NCBI GenBank assembly: GCA_018402345.1
Contig: JAGYIV010000012.1
Coordinates: forward strand, 124,001 to 188,000
From: Terrimicrobiaceae bacterium
GTDB taxonomy: Bacteria > Verrucomicrobiota > Verrucomicrobiia > Chthoniobacterales > Terrimicrobiaceae
Direction: 5' to 3'
DNA length: 64,000 nt
Part shown: piece by piece, positions 40,600 through 49,469 of the stretch
Position numbering within the stretch: the stretch's first letter is position 1
Layout of the letters: each line of letters opens with the position of its first letter
The notes under the pieces: generated by a model
The model's database searches: none
What the model saw: only the letters and a program-made list of their open reading frames with translations
What the model was told of the DNA's origin: nothing
Program-made: the position numbers and the translations under genes

Positions 40600-41052
40600 C
40601 TACAGCGAGTATTCCGCCCACGAGGAGCTGGTCTCCCAGACGCGCACGCTCGCTAGGCGGACCTCCGCGCGGAGGCGGTATCTGGTGTCCGAGCGCGCGG
40701 CGTAGTCCGCGAGGCCCTTGGCGATGGTGTCAAAAAACGTCTTCGCCAGCACCTCGGTGGTCGGCTCGGTGTTTTCAAAGGCAATGACCCGCTCGCCGAA
40801 AGCCGCTTTCAACGTCGGATACATCGGGTCCTCGGTATTCATGCACAGGGCGTGGTCGAAGGTGTTGAGAAATTCCCCCACGGCATCCTTCACGATCTTG
40901 AAATCGCAGACCATGCCGTTGTCATCGAGTTCAGCGGCCTCGAGGACGATTTCCACCTTGCGGCTGTGCCCGTGGGGAAAGCGGCAGGCGTCGGGATGGC
41001 GAGCCAGCATGTGGCCGTTTTCGATTTCGAGGGTTTTGCAGATACGAAACAT
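40600..41052 (-). CDS. queD: 6-carboxy-tetrahydropterin synthase (QueD family)
   Basis: Product of 150 residues. Zinc ligands His14, His27 and His29 and catalytic Cys23 are visible in NGHMLARHPDACRFPHGHS. It converts dihydroneopterin triphosphate to 6-carboxytetrahydropterin in preQ0/queuosine synthesis. It lies 54 bases downstream of queE in the same direction, completing a queC-queE-queD cluster. Confidence 0.92.
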   Translation of the reverse strand: MFRICKTLEIENGHMLARHPDACRFPHGHSRKVEIVLEAAELDDNGMVCDFKIVKDAVGEFLNTFDHALCMNTEDPMYPTLKAAFGERVIAFENTEPTTEVLAKTFFDTIAKGLADYAARSDTRYRLRAEVRLASVRVWETSSSWAEYSL

Positions 41053-41106
41053 GGGTGTGGGTTTTAGGGAATCGGCGGCGTGTTGCCAGCACTCATCGGC
41101 GGCGTG

Positions 41107-41802
41107 TCAGGTGCCCTTGGTGTTTCCAAAAAGGCGGATGTGGAGGCGGTCGCAGTAGCGGTGGCCAGTGGCGAGGCAGATGCCGACAAGCTCGCGCTGG
41201 CGGGCGGCAAGCGCCTCCTCGCTGGTTCCCTCGGGCATGAGAAGGATGCTCGAGGGCGGGACGGACACTCCCGTCGCGGCGACGAGCGCCTGGATTTCAT
41301 CCAGATCGTCAGGTGCCGAGTAGACAAACTTGAGTTGGTATGGGCCTTGGGACATCCACTCGCGCAGGAGGTCCGGGCGGTTACGGGCGCGTTCGTGGCG
41401 CTCGATCCACACGGCATCTATCTCCTCCGGCGACGGCGTGGAGTTCGAGAGTTTCGGGCTGATCGAGGCCAGGTCGCAGGCGATGCCGGCGGGTGGAATG
41501 GTGCCCGCGGTTTCGATGGTGATGTGGTAGTTCGCGGCGTGGAGGGCGGCGGCGAGTTCGTGGATGCCAGGAGCGACCATGGGCTCTCCACCGGTGAGCA
41601 CCACATGGCGCGCGGGGTGGGGGGCGATTTTTTCGAGAATTTCGGAAATGCTCATCTTTTCGCCCTCCGGATGCCAGGAGGCGTAGGGCGTGTCGCACCA
41701 TTTGCAGCGCAGGTTGCAGCCCGAGGTGCGGATGAACACCGAAGGCACGCCGGTGAGTCGGCCCTCGCCCTGCAACGAGTAAAAAATCTCCGAGATCAGC
41801 AT
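41107..41802 (-). CDS. queE: 7-carboxy-7-deazaguanine synthase (radical SAM)
   Basis: Product of 231 residues from ATG 41802. The radical-SAM cluster motif is CNLRCKWC with cysteines at residues 29, 33 and 36, followed by VVLTGGEPM and ITIETAGTIPP. It rearranges 6-carboxytetrahydropterin to 7-carboxy-7-deazaguanine. It overlaps queC by seven bases, so the two are co-translated. Confidence 0.94.
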   Translation of the reverse strand: MLISEIFYSLQGEGRLTGVPSVFIRTSGCNLRCKWCDTPYASWHPEGEKMSISEILEKIAPHPARHVVLTGGEPMVAPGIHELAAALHAANYHITIETAGTIPPAGIACDLASISPKLSNSTPSPEEIDAVWIERHERARNRPDLLREWMSQGPYQLKFVYSAPDDLDEIQALVAATGVSVPPSSILLMPEGTSEEALAARQRELVGICLATGHRYCDRLHIRLFGNTKGT

Positions 41803-42503
41803 GCGACGGGCTTTGGAGGGAGGGGAGGGGCGTTGAGGTAGTGGGTCGGGTCGGGCACGCCTGCGAGTTCGAACGCCTCGCGGCGCTCGACGCAGGTGCC
41901 GCACTCCCCGCAGTGGATGTCGCCGCCCACGTAGCACGACCAAGTGTCCGAGAAGTCAACGCCAAGTTCGTGGCCGAGGCGCGCGATGTCCGCTTTCGAG
42001 CGATCGATGAATGGGCGGATGAGGGCGATTTCGGCATAGGTGCCGAGGCGAATGGCATCCGCCATGGCCCGCATGAAGTCCTCGCGGCAGTCGGGGTAGA
42101 TGGCATGGTCGCCCGAGTGGGCGGCGATGACGAGGCCCGAGGTCCCTTTGCTTTCCGCCAGACCTGCCGCGACCGAGAGCATGATGCCGTTGCGGAACGG
42201 CACGACGGTTTGCTTCATGGTTTCCTCCTCGTAGTGACCCTTGGGAATCCCACCGCCGTTTTTGAGGAGGTGGGACTCGAAGCAATCGCCCATGAAATCG
42301 AGGCGCAGGGTCGAGTGGGCAAGGCCGAGCGCGGCCGCATGTCGGGCGGCGCAGGGGATTTCGCGGTCGTTGTGTTTTGATCCGTAGTGGAAGCTCAACA
42401 CCATGGCGACGGTGTGGGTGCGGGCGGCCCAGTGGAGGGCAACGACCGAATCCATGCCGCCGCTGCAGAGGACGATCACATTTCTTTCGGATGATTCCTT
42501 CAT
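41796..42503 (-). CDS. queC: 7-cyano-7-deazaguanine (preQ0) synthase
   Basis: Product of 235 residues from ATG 42503. The PP-loop LCSGGMDSV lies at residues 12-20, and the zinc-binding C-terminal Cys cluster reads CYVGGDIHCGECGTC. QueC uses ATP and ammonia to convert carboxydeazaguanine to preQ0. It is the first gene of the que cluster; I searched the leader by eye for a preQ1 riboswitch and did not recognise one. Confidence 0.94.
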   Translation of the reverse strand: MKESSERNVIVLCSGGMDSVVALHWAARTHTVAMVLSFHYGSKHNDREIPCAARHAAALGLAHSTLRLDFMGDCFESHLLKNGGGIPKGHYEEETMKQTVVPFRNGIMLSVAAGLAESKGTSGLVIAAHSGDHAIYPDCREDFMRAMADAIRLGTYAEIALIRPFIDRSKADIARLGHELGVDFSDTWSCYVGGDIHCGECGTCVERREAFELAGVPDPTHYLNAPPLPPKPVAC

Positions 42504-42622
42504 GGTTCGAGGCTTCTGTTTATTGCGTTTCCGCTGAAAGGCAACCCCCGCCCGACCCGAGCGGTCGCGGGGCCTGTTCAAAGTCTTGTTTTCGGCCGGT
42601 GAATGCCCTTCTCTGTCGCTGC

Positions 42623-43945
42623 ATGACAGTTCGCACCCGCTTTGCTCCCTCGCCCACCGGTTATCTTCACGTCGGAGGCGTTCGCACCGCCCTTTTCAAT
42701 TGGCTCTACGCCCGCCAGAACGGCGGCACCTTCATCCTGCGCATCGAGGACACCGACGAGAAACGCAACACGCCCGAGGCCAATCAGGTCATCTTCGACG
42801 GGCTGAAATGGCTGGGACTCGACTGGGACGAGGGGCCCGACAAGGGGGGCGATTTCGCACCCTACCGGCAGAGCGAGCGTTCGGATATCTACGGCAAATA
42901 CCTCACCCGCCTCGAGGCCGCCGGGCATCTTTACGAGGATGGCGGAGCGATCCGCTTCCGCTCACCACGCAAGCCGGTCGTGGTTGATGACATCGTCTGC
43001 GGGCGCATCGAATTCGACATGTCGAATCCCGCCACGCACCCCGACATGACGATCCGCCGTCCCGACGGATCCTACATTTTCCACTTCGTGAACGTGGTCG
43101 ACGACATCGAGATGAAACTCACGCATGTGATCCGCGGAGAGGACCATCTGTCGAACACTCCGAAGCATATCGAGCTTTACCAGGCGCTCGGGGAAACGCC
43201 GCCGCGGTTCGCGCACATTCCGCTCATCCTGAATAACGAGGGCAAAAAACTCAGCAAGCGAGACGGCGGGTCGAGCATCAGCTACTTCATGGATCACGGC
43301 TACGCGCCCGAGGCGGTCTTGAACTATCTCTGCCTGCTCGGATGGTCCCCCGGGGACAATCGCGAGCGGTTGACGATGGAGGAGATCCTCTCGCTGTTCG
43401 ACCTCGAAAAAATCAACCGTCGGAATGCCATTTTCGACTTGGACAAATGTTTTTGGCTGAACGGCCAGCATTTGCTCTCTATGAGCCTCGCGAGGTTTGT
43501 CGAGTTGGCGAAACCTTTTGTCGACAAGGCCGGGATCGCCTACGGCAGCGACGAGGAGTTGTTGCCCGCGCTGGCGATCGTGAAGCCCAAGGTAAAACAC
43601 CTGTGCGATGTGCCGGATTGGATCGGGTATTTGTTCAACGACGAGTTCGCGTTCGATCCCGCCGCGGTTGAGAAGAGCCTCAACAAAGAAGGAGTCGCTG
43701 GGCGTCTCGAGGCGCTTGGGAAGGCGCTCGAGGGGGTCACCGATTGGACGCATACAAATGTCGAGGCATGCCTCAAGGAAACAGCCGCAGCGCTTGGAGT
43801 GAAGGCCGGCGAGTTGGTTCACCCCGCCCGAGTGGCGGTGAGTGGACGGTCTGTCGGGCCCGGGCTTTACGAGATGTTCGAGGTGCTTGGAAAAGCACGC
43901 ACGCTGGCACGTTTTGAAAAGGCCAAGGCCATGGCCGCTGCTTGA
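42623..43945 (+). CDS. gltX: Glutamyl-tRNA synthetase
   Basis: Product of 440 residues. Class I motifs are present: HIGH-like YLHVGG in TRFAPSPTGYLHVGGVRTAL and KMSKS-like KKLSKRDGG. GltX-specific RIEDTD is visible. The start chosen is ATG 42623 (MTVRTRFAPSPTG). It is three bases upstream of argC, so glutamate charging and arginine synthesis, which share glutamate, are likely co-transcribed. Confidence 0.96.
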   Translation: MTVRTRFAPSPTGYLHVGGVRTALFNWLYARQNGGTFILRIEDTDEKRNTPEANQVIFDGLKWLGLDWDEGPDKGGDFAPYRQSERSDIYGKYLTRLEAAGHLYEDGGAIRFRSPRKPVVVDDIVCGRIEFDMSNPATHPDMTIRRPDGSYIFHFVNVVDDIEMKLTHVIRGEDHLSNTPKHIELYQALGETPPRFAHIPLILNNEGKKLSKRDGGSSISYFMDHGYAPEAVLNYLCLLGWSPGDNRERLTMEEILSLFDLEKINRRNAIFDLDKCFWLNGQHLLSMSLARFVELAKPFVDKAGIAYGSDEELLPALAIVKPKVKHLCDVPDWIGYLFNDEFAFDPAAVEKSLNKEGVAGRLEALGKALEGVTDWTHTNVEACLKETAAALGVKAGELVHPARVAVSGRSVGPGLYEMFEVLGKARTLARFEKAKAMAAA

Positions 43946-43948
43946 GCG

Positions 43949-44992
43949 ATGAGCGCGTCGAACCCGATCCCTGTGGCGATCGTCGGGGCCAATGGCTACT
44001 CCGGCGAGGAGCTTTGCGCGATCCTGGCGCGGCATCCGGCGGTCAGCATCGTGGCGCTCACCTCCCGCCGCCATGCAGGAAAGGCGGCCGGGATTGTGCT
44101 GCCGCGCCTTGCCGGGGTGGGGGAGTTTTCGAAACTCGTTTTTACCGAGCCTGCGATCGATGCCCTGCTGGAATGCGGCGCGGAGGTCTTCTTCCTCGCC
44201 TTGCCGCATGGCCTCGCCGCGGAATTCGCGGTGCCGCTCTGGAAGGCCGGGAAGCGTGTTGTTGATTTGAGTGCGGATTTTCGTCTGCGCGATGCGGCGC
44301 GCTACTGCGAATTTTACGGCGGCGACCATCCAGCTCCCGAGTTGCTGCCCGAGGCGGTCTACGGTCTGCCCGAGTTGCACCGCGAGGCAATCCGCACGGC
44401 CAATCTCGTGGGGTCGGCGGGCTGCTATCCCACGACGATCCTGCTGCCTCTGGCGCCGTTGCTTCGGCAGGAGTTGATCGATCCCATGGAAATTATTGTC
44501 TCCAGTGCGAGCGGGGTGAGTGGCGCCGGGCGCAAGGCCGAGACGGTGCTCCTCTTTGGAGAGTGCAACGAAAGCATGCGTGCCTACGGTCTGCCCAAGC
44601 ACCGCCACTTGTCCGAGATCGAGCAGGAACTTTCGCTCGCCGCCGGGAGCGAGGTGGTGATCACGTTCATTCCACACCTTGCGCCCATGAACCGCGGTAT
44701 CCACTCCACGATTTTCACCAAGCCCGCCGCCGGGATTGATGCCAGCTCGATCCTGCCCGCGCTCCAAGATGCCTATGCCGGTCAGCCGTTCGTGAGGGTC
44801 TCGGAATTTCTCCCCGACACGAAATACACGACTGGCACGAATTTCTGCGACATCTCGGTCAGGGTCGACGCCCGCACTGGACGGGTGATTCTCCTTTCCG
44901 CCGAAGACAACCTCGTCAAAGGCGCTGCTGGCCAGGCAGTGCAAAATTTCAATCTCATGGCGGGACTGCCGGAGACCACAGGTTTGATATGA
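43949..44992 (+). CDS. argC: N-acetyl-gamma-glutamyl-phosphate reductase
   Basis: Product of 347 residues. The NADP-binding VGANGYSGEEL and the catalytic-Cys region VGSAGCYPTTILLPLAPLL are visible, with the later PHLAPMNRGI motif. It reduces N-acetylglutamyl phosphate in arginine synthesis. It overlaps argJ by four bases. Confidence 0.96.
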   Translation: MSASNPIPVAIVGANGYSGEELCAILARHPAVSIVALTSRRHAGKAAGIVLPRLAGVGEFSKLVFTEPAIDALLECGAEVFFLALPHGLAAEFAVPLWKAGKRVVDLSADFRLRDAARYCEFYGGDHPAPELLPEAVYGLPELHREAIRTANLVGSAGCYPTTILLPLAPLLRQELIDPMEIIVSSASGVSGAGRKAETVLLFGECNESMRAYGLPKHRHLSEIEQELSLAAGSEVVITFIPHLAPMNRGIHSTIFTKPAAGIDASSILPALQDAYAGQPFVRVSEFLPDTKYTTGTNFCDISVRVDARTGRVILLSAEDNLVKGAAGQAVQNFNLMAGLPETTGLI

Positions 44993-46176
44993 GCAACTCG
45001 AAAAAAATCGCGGGTGGTGTGTGCGCGCCCGAGGGCTTCGCCGCCGGGGCAACCGGTGCGGGCATCAAAACAGGCAAAGTGCTGCGCGACGATATCGCCG
45101 TGGTCTGGTCCGAGGCGCCGAGCGTTTCCGCGGCCACCTTCACCACGAACAAGGTCAAGGCGGCGCCGGTGCTTGTCTCCGCCGAGCATCTCAAGGCAGG
45201 CCGCAACCGCGCGGTCATCCTGAACAGCGGCAACGCCAACGCCTGCACAGGCGAACAGGGTATGAAGGATGCGCGCGCCATGGCGGATGCCGCCGGTGCA
45301 TTACTCGAGTTGAGTGCGAAGGAGGTGCTGGTGTGCTCCACCGGAAGAATCGGGGTGGCGATGCCCATGGATCGCGTGCTCAAAGGCATCGCCGCGTTGC
45401 ATCCGTCGCGTTCCGGCAGCAAAGCAGCAGCCGCCGCGATCATGACCAGCGACACGTTCGCCAAGGAATTCGCCGTGGAAGTCACCGGCAAAAACGGGAA
45501 ATTTCGCATTGGAGGCATCGCCAAGGGTGCCGGGATGATCGATCCGAACATGGCCACGATGTTGTGTGTGGTGACGACGGATGCCGCCTTGCCGCAGGCA
45601 GTGCTTCGAAAGGAATTGAAGCGCTCGGTGGCGAATTCGTTCAACCGCATCACGGTGGACGGCGACATGAGCACGAACGACACGGTGATTCTTCTCGCCA
45701 ACGGATTGAGCGGGGCAGCTCCCGATCTTGGGGATTTTTCCGCCGCCTTGGACGAGGTCACCCGCGCCCTGGCCCACATGATCGTGAAGGACGGCGAGGG
45801 GGTGTCGCGCTTCGTCGAGGTGGAGGTCACCGGAGCGATGACTGAAAAGGAAGCCCGCACCGCCGCCGAGGCGATCGCGAATTCCACGCTGGTCAAGTGC
45901 GCGTGGGCCGGCGGGGATCCGAACTGGGGACGCATCCTCGATGCCGTCGGCTACTGCGGGATTCGCATGAACGAGGCGAAGACCGATATTTTCTACGACA
46001 AGCTCGCTGCCGTGGAGGGAGGCATGGCAGCGAAGACTCGAATTGCCAAGCTCTGCGCGATCGCGGCCCGCAAGGCGTTCAAGGTCACTGTCGCGTTGAA
46101 TCTCGGCAAGGCGGACTACCATGTGTGGACGACCGACCTCACCGAGGAATATGTCCGCCTGAACCTGGGGGAGTAA
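44989..46176 (+). CDS. argJ: Bifunctional glutamate N-acetyltransferase / ornithine acetyltransferase
   Basis: Product of 395 residues. The self-cleavage site is the Thr in GMIDPNMATML, which becomes the N-terminal nucleophile of the beta chain. The N-terminal half has SGNANACTG and the C-terminal half the terminal EYVRLN. ArgJ closes the acetyl cycle, which fits the presence of argB and argC and absence of argA/argE in this operon. Whether it is mono- or bifunctional cannot be decided by eye. Confidence 0.95.
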   Translation: MSNSKKIAGGVCAPEGFAAGATGAGIKTGKVLRDDIAVVWSEAPSVSAATFTTNKVKAAPVLVSAEHLKAGRNRAVILNSGNANACTGEQGMKDARAMADAAGALLELSAKEVLVCSTGRIGVAMPMDRVLKGIAALHPSRSGSKAAAAAIMTSDTFAKEFAVEVTGKNGKFRIGGIAKGAGMIDPNMATMLCVVTTDAALPQAVLRKELKRSVANSFNRITVDGDMSTNDTVILLANGLSGAAPDLGDFSAALDEVTRALAHMIVKDGEGVSRFVEVEVTGAMTEKEARTAAEAIANSTLVKCAWAGGDPNWGRILDAVGYCGIRMNEAKTDIFYDKLAAVEGGMAAKTRIAKLCAIAARKAFKVTVALNLGKADYHVWTTDLTEEYVRLNLGE

Positions 46177-46180
46177 TCGC

Positions 46181-47059
46181 ATGCCGCTCATGACTCCAGA
46201 ATCCCGCTCCGAGACGCTCATCGAGGCGTTGCCATACATCCAGCAATACCGCGGCCAGACGTTTGTCATCAAATACGGTGGCTCCGCCATGGAGGACGAA
46301 CATGTCGTGGAGAAGTTTCTCCGGGACGTCGTGTTTCTCGAAGCGGTGGGCATCAACCCCGTCCTTGTTCACGGCGGCGGGAAGGCGATCACCGCAAAGA
46401 TGAAAGAGGCGGGACTCGCCGCTCAATTCATCGACGGTCTGCGCGCCACCAGCGAGACGGCGATTCATATCGTCGAGGAAACACTCGACCGGCAGATCAA
46501 TCCCTCGATTGTCGCGAAGATTCAGGAATTCGGCGGACGCGCACGTGGGTTTTCCGGCAAGGATGTATTTCTGGCCCGCAAGCTCGAGAAGCAGGCGTTC
46601 ATTGACGGAGAGACGATCGATCTCGGATTCGTGGGCGAGGCCGAGGGAGTGCGCGCGGAGGCCGTCTCCGAGGCGGTCCATGCGGAAATTGTTCCGGTGA
46701 TCAGCCCGATTGGATCCACCGCCGCCGGCGTGGTGTTGAACATCAACGCCGACATTGCCGCCGCCTCGCTGGCTGGCGAACTCCAGGCCTCGAAGCTTAT
46801 TTACGTCACCGATGTGCCCGGGATTTTGACCGATCCCTCGCAGCGTGATTCGCTCATCTCAAGCGTGACAATTTCCCAGATCGACGAACTCATCCGCCGC
46901 AAAGTCATCGCGGGCGGCATGATTCCCAAGGTGCAGTCGGCCACTGGGGCGCTGAAGAAGGGGGTCGATAAAGTCCACATGATCGGCGGTCATATCCAGC
47001 ACTGCCTCTTGCTCGAAATTTTCACCGATGCCGGCATCGGCACAGAGATTGTTCATTGA
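46181..47059 (+). CDS. argB: Acetylglutamate kinase
   Basis: Product of 292 residues. Amino-acid kinase motifs are visible: VIKYGGSAM near residue 30, LVHGGGKAI, and the nucleotide region YVTDVPGIL with GGMIPKVQSA near the end. The N-terminal helix (SETLIEALPYIQQYRGQ) is the extension typical of arginine-inhibitable hexameric enzymes, suggesting feedback control by arginine. It starts four bases after argJ and abuts galM. Confidence 0.95.
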   Translation: MPLMTPESRSETLIEALPYIQQYRGQTFVIKYGGSAMEDEHVVEKFLRDVVFLEAVGINPVLVHGGGKAITAKMKEAGLAAQFIDGLRATSETAIHIVEETLDRQINPSIVAKIQEFGGRARGFSGKDVFLARKLEKQAFIDGETIDLGFVGEAEGVRAEAVSEAVHAEIVPVISPIGSTAAGVVLNINADIAAASLAGELQASKLIYVTDVPGILTDPSQRDSLISSVTISQIDELIRRKVIAGGMIPKVQSATGALKKGVDKVHMIGGHIQHCLLLEIFTDAGIGTEIVH

Positions 47060-48130
47060 ATGAATGCCACACCCGAGTCCTTTGGAGAGATGCCCGATGG
47101 GCGGCCTGTGTCCTTGTTTATGCTGACCAACGCCCACGGCGTCTTGGTGCGGGTCTCCGATCTGGGAGCCACACTGGTCGGCGTGGAATTGCCCGACCGC
47201 CACGGGCGGACAGCCGAGGTCACGCTCGGGTTTGACTCCGCCGAGGGATACTTGAGCGAGGAGAATCCGTATTTCGGGGCCACCGCCGGGAGGTTTGGAA
47301 ACAGGATTGCCGACGGGCGGTTTGAGTTGGACGGTCAATCGCACACGCTCGCCGCGAACAACGAGCCGGGGGGAATCCCATGCCATCTGCACGGTGGTGT
47401 GGCGGGGTTCAACAAAGTGCTATGGCGCGTTGTGGACAGCTCCTCGCCGGGATCGATTGTATTTGAATACGTTTCGCCGCATGGCGAGGAGGGGTATCCG
47501 GGAACGCTCACGGCGAGGGTCTCCTACACGCTGAATGACGCCAACGAACTCGAGTGGCGCGTCACCGCCACGACCGACCGGGCGACCATCGTGAACGTGG
47601 TGCACCATCCGTATTGGAACCTGTCGGGCGATCCGGCGACCTCGATTGAAGACCATGTGCTCACACTCGCCGCGTCGCGCTATTTGCCCACGACGGCGGG
47701 GTTGATTCCCACCGGCGAGTTGGCGGCTGTGGAAGGAACGCCGATGGATTTTCGCCAACCTTCGGAGGTCGGTGCGCGGATCGATGAGCAAACGCCCGCA
47801 CAGCTCGCCGCCGGGGGATACGATCACTGCTGGGTGCTCGACGATGCAAGGCCGGAGGGTTTGGCATTTGCCGCAAAGGTGGTGGAGCCGAAGTCAGGGC
47901 GTGCCATGACCCTCCGCACGAACCAGCCCGCGATCCAGTTCTATAGTGGCAACTTTCTGGATGGCACGGTCGCCGGTCGCGGGGGCGTGAGGTATGCCAA
48001 GCGCACCGGCTTGTGCCTCGAGACGGAAAATTTCCCCGACGCGCCGAATCAATCGGTGTTTCCCTCGGCGGTTCTCAGGCCAGGCGAACCCTATCTGCAC
48101 CGGTTGGTCTACAAGTTCTCGGTCGAGTAG
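47060..48130 (+). CDS. galM: Aldose 1-epimerase (galactose mutarotase)
   Basis: Product of 356 residues whose ATG follows the argB stop directly (TGAATG). Family motifs are GATLVGVELPDR, NRIADGRFELDG, CHLHGG, the catalytic-His region HHPYWNLSG and QFYSGNFLDG with the catalytic Glu in LCLETENFPDAPN. It interconverts alpha and beta sugar anomers. Its presence at the end of an arginine operon looks incidental. Its last 22 bases overlap ribE on the opposite strand. Confidence 0.93.
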   Translation: MNATPESFGEMPDGRPVSLFMLTNAHGVLVRVSDLGATLVGVELPDRHGRTAEVTLGFDSAEGYLSEENPYFGATAGRFGNRIADGRFELDGQSHTLAANNEPGGIPCHLHGGVAGFNKVLWRVVDSSSPGSIVFEYVSPHGEEGYPGTLTARVSYTLNDANELEWRVTATTDRATIVNVVHHPYWNLSGDPATSIEDHVLTLAASRYLPTTAGLIPTGELAAVEGTPMDFRQPSEVGARIDEQTPAQLAAGGYDHCWVLDDARPEGLAFAAKVVEPKSGRAMTLRTNQPAIQFYSGNFLDGTVAGRGGVRYAKRTGLCLETENFPDAPNQSVFPSAVLRPGEPYLHRLVYKFSVE

Positions 48131-48723
48131 CGCCCGGCCTGCAGGATGCGGGCGGCGTATTTCGCGAGAATATCGCACTCGAGGTTCACCATGTCCGCGG
48201 CGGCGAGCGTTCCGAGGTTGGTCGCCGAGGCGGTGTGGGGAATGATCCACACGCGGAACGTGTCGCTCCCGAGATCGGCGACTGTGAGGCTCGTGCCATT
48301 GAGGGCAACCGATCCCTTGAAGGCGATGTAGGGTGCGAATTCGGTCGGCATTTCAAGGTCGAGGCAAAGATCATGTCCATGCCGTGTGGCGGATTTTACG
48401 GCGATGGTGGTGTCGATGTGTCCTTGCACGAAGTGACCGCCGAGGCGTCCATCCGCCTTTAGCGAGCGCTCGAGATTCACGATGCCGCCCACAGGCAGGC
48501 TGCCGAGGTTGGTGCGGCGCAGGGTTTCTCCAAGCAGGTCGAAGGCCATTTCGGCGGCGTCGTGGAGGGTCACGGTGAGGCAACATCCATTCACCGACAC
48601 GCTATCCCCAAGCGTCACGGCACCGGAAATGCCGGATGCCTCGATGGTCAGCCTCGCCCCGCCGTCGTCTCGATGGTCGATGCGCGCCAGTCGTCCCGTT
48701 TCCTCCACAAGTCCAGTAAACAT
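48109..48723 (-). CDS. ribE: Riboflavin synthase alpha chain
   Basis: Product of 204 residues with the two tandem lumazine-binding repeats: MFTGLVEETGRL ... SVSVNGCCLTV and GHFVQGHIDTT ... SVALNGTSLTV. It dismutates dimethylribityl-lumazine to riboflavin. It converges with and slightly overlaps galM. I see no FMN riboswitch before it, and the remaining rib genes are not in the window. Confidence 0.95.
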   Translation of the reverse strand: MFTGLVEETGRLARIDHRDDGGARLTIEASGISGAVTLGDSVSVNGCCLTVTLHDAAEMAFDLLGETLRRTNLGSLPVGGIVNLERSLKADGRLGGHFVQGHIDTTIAVKSATRHGHDLCLDLEMPTEFAPYIAFKGSVALNGTSLTVADLGSDTFRVWIIPHTASATNLGTLAAADMVNLECDILAKYAARILQAGRYSTENL

Positions 48724-48824
48724 GGGGTGACTATCCGGTCATCGGCGGCGTTGCGGCAATGGAATTTCCGAAGGATTGAAAAAACATCGCCTCGTATTGG
48801 AGATTTGGAGCAGTTTTGTGAGGT

Positions 48825-49469
48825 ATGCGTTTTCCACAGGTTTTGTTTTTGAACGTGTTGTCGCTTGTGATGATTTTTTCGCGGCCAGCGTCCGCTGAGA
48901 TCATTTTCGATAATACCACGATGGAAAAAGACGGTGACCAGTTTGTGCATCCTATAGGGACTGGAAGCGGTTGGTGGGCCACGGGGTTTAGCACGACGGC
49001 GACGGGATATGTGTTGGATACCGTCACGTTGGTTCTTGCGAATCCGAGCAACGGGACGCAGTTCGCGGTGCGGGTTTACGCAAGTGACAACAACGGGCTG
49101 AATTCAATTCCGACAGGGGCAGCAGTTGCGACCCTTTACGACGGAACGAGCAATTCCTTTGCGGGACCGTTTGTCATGAGTTCGCTGGGTGCCGTGTTGC
49201 AGCCCTCAACCAGTTATTTCCTCGCTGTCGAGGTGGCTAACAACCAGTTGAATTGGACTTACACAAACGACGTGATTGGGGCTGTCGCATCGAACAACGG
49301 GAGCGGTTGGGTGTCGGATTCCGACAACTTCCCGAACATGATGAGCATCTCGGCCTCGGCGGCCGTGCCCGAGCCAAGCCAAGTCGCTGCGATTGTTCTT
49401 GTAGTGCTTGGCGTGGCGCTTCGGGTGGGATTCGTGGTGCGCGCGCGGCGCGCAGCAGCGAAGGGTTAA
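48825..49469 (+). CDS. Secreted PEP-CTERM anchor protein
   Basis: Product of 214 residues with a signal peptide (MRFPQVLFLNVLSLVMIFSR) and C-terminal VPEPSQVAAIVLVVLGVALR followed by a basic tail, a PEP-CTERM exosortase signal. The mature domain is Ser/Asn/Thr-rich beta sequence (TTATGYVLDTVTLVLANPSN; TSYFLAVEVANNQLNW), of the choice-of-anchor type whose function is unknown. It ends convergently with pyrC. Confidence 0.85.
   Translation: MRFPQVLFLNVLSLVMIFSRPASAEIIFDNTTMEKDGDQFVHPIGTGSGWWATGFSTTATGYVLDTVTLVLANPSNGTQFAVRVYASDNNGLNSIPTGAAVATLYDGTSNSFAGPFVMSSLGAVLQPSTSYFLAVEVANNQLNWTYTNDVIGAVASNNGSGWVSDSDNFPNMMSISASAAVPEPSQVAAIVLVVLGVALRVGFVVRARRAAAKG

Noticed and set aside
42504-42622. preQ1 riboswitch before queC
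   Set aside because: I found no recognisable preQ1-type stem and A-rich tail in this leader; the sequence is plain GC-rich spacer.
42962-45052. Minus-strand frame of almost 700 codons
   Set aside because: Antisense to gltX and argC, with no motif of its own and typical shadow composition (Arg, His and Pro-rich).
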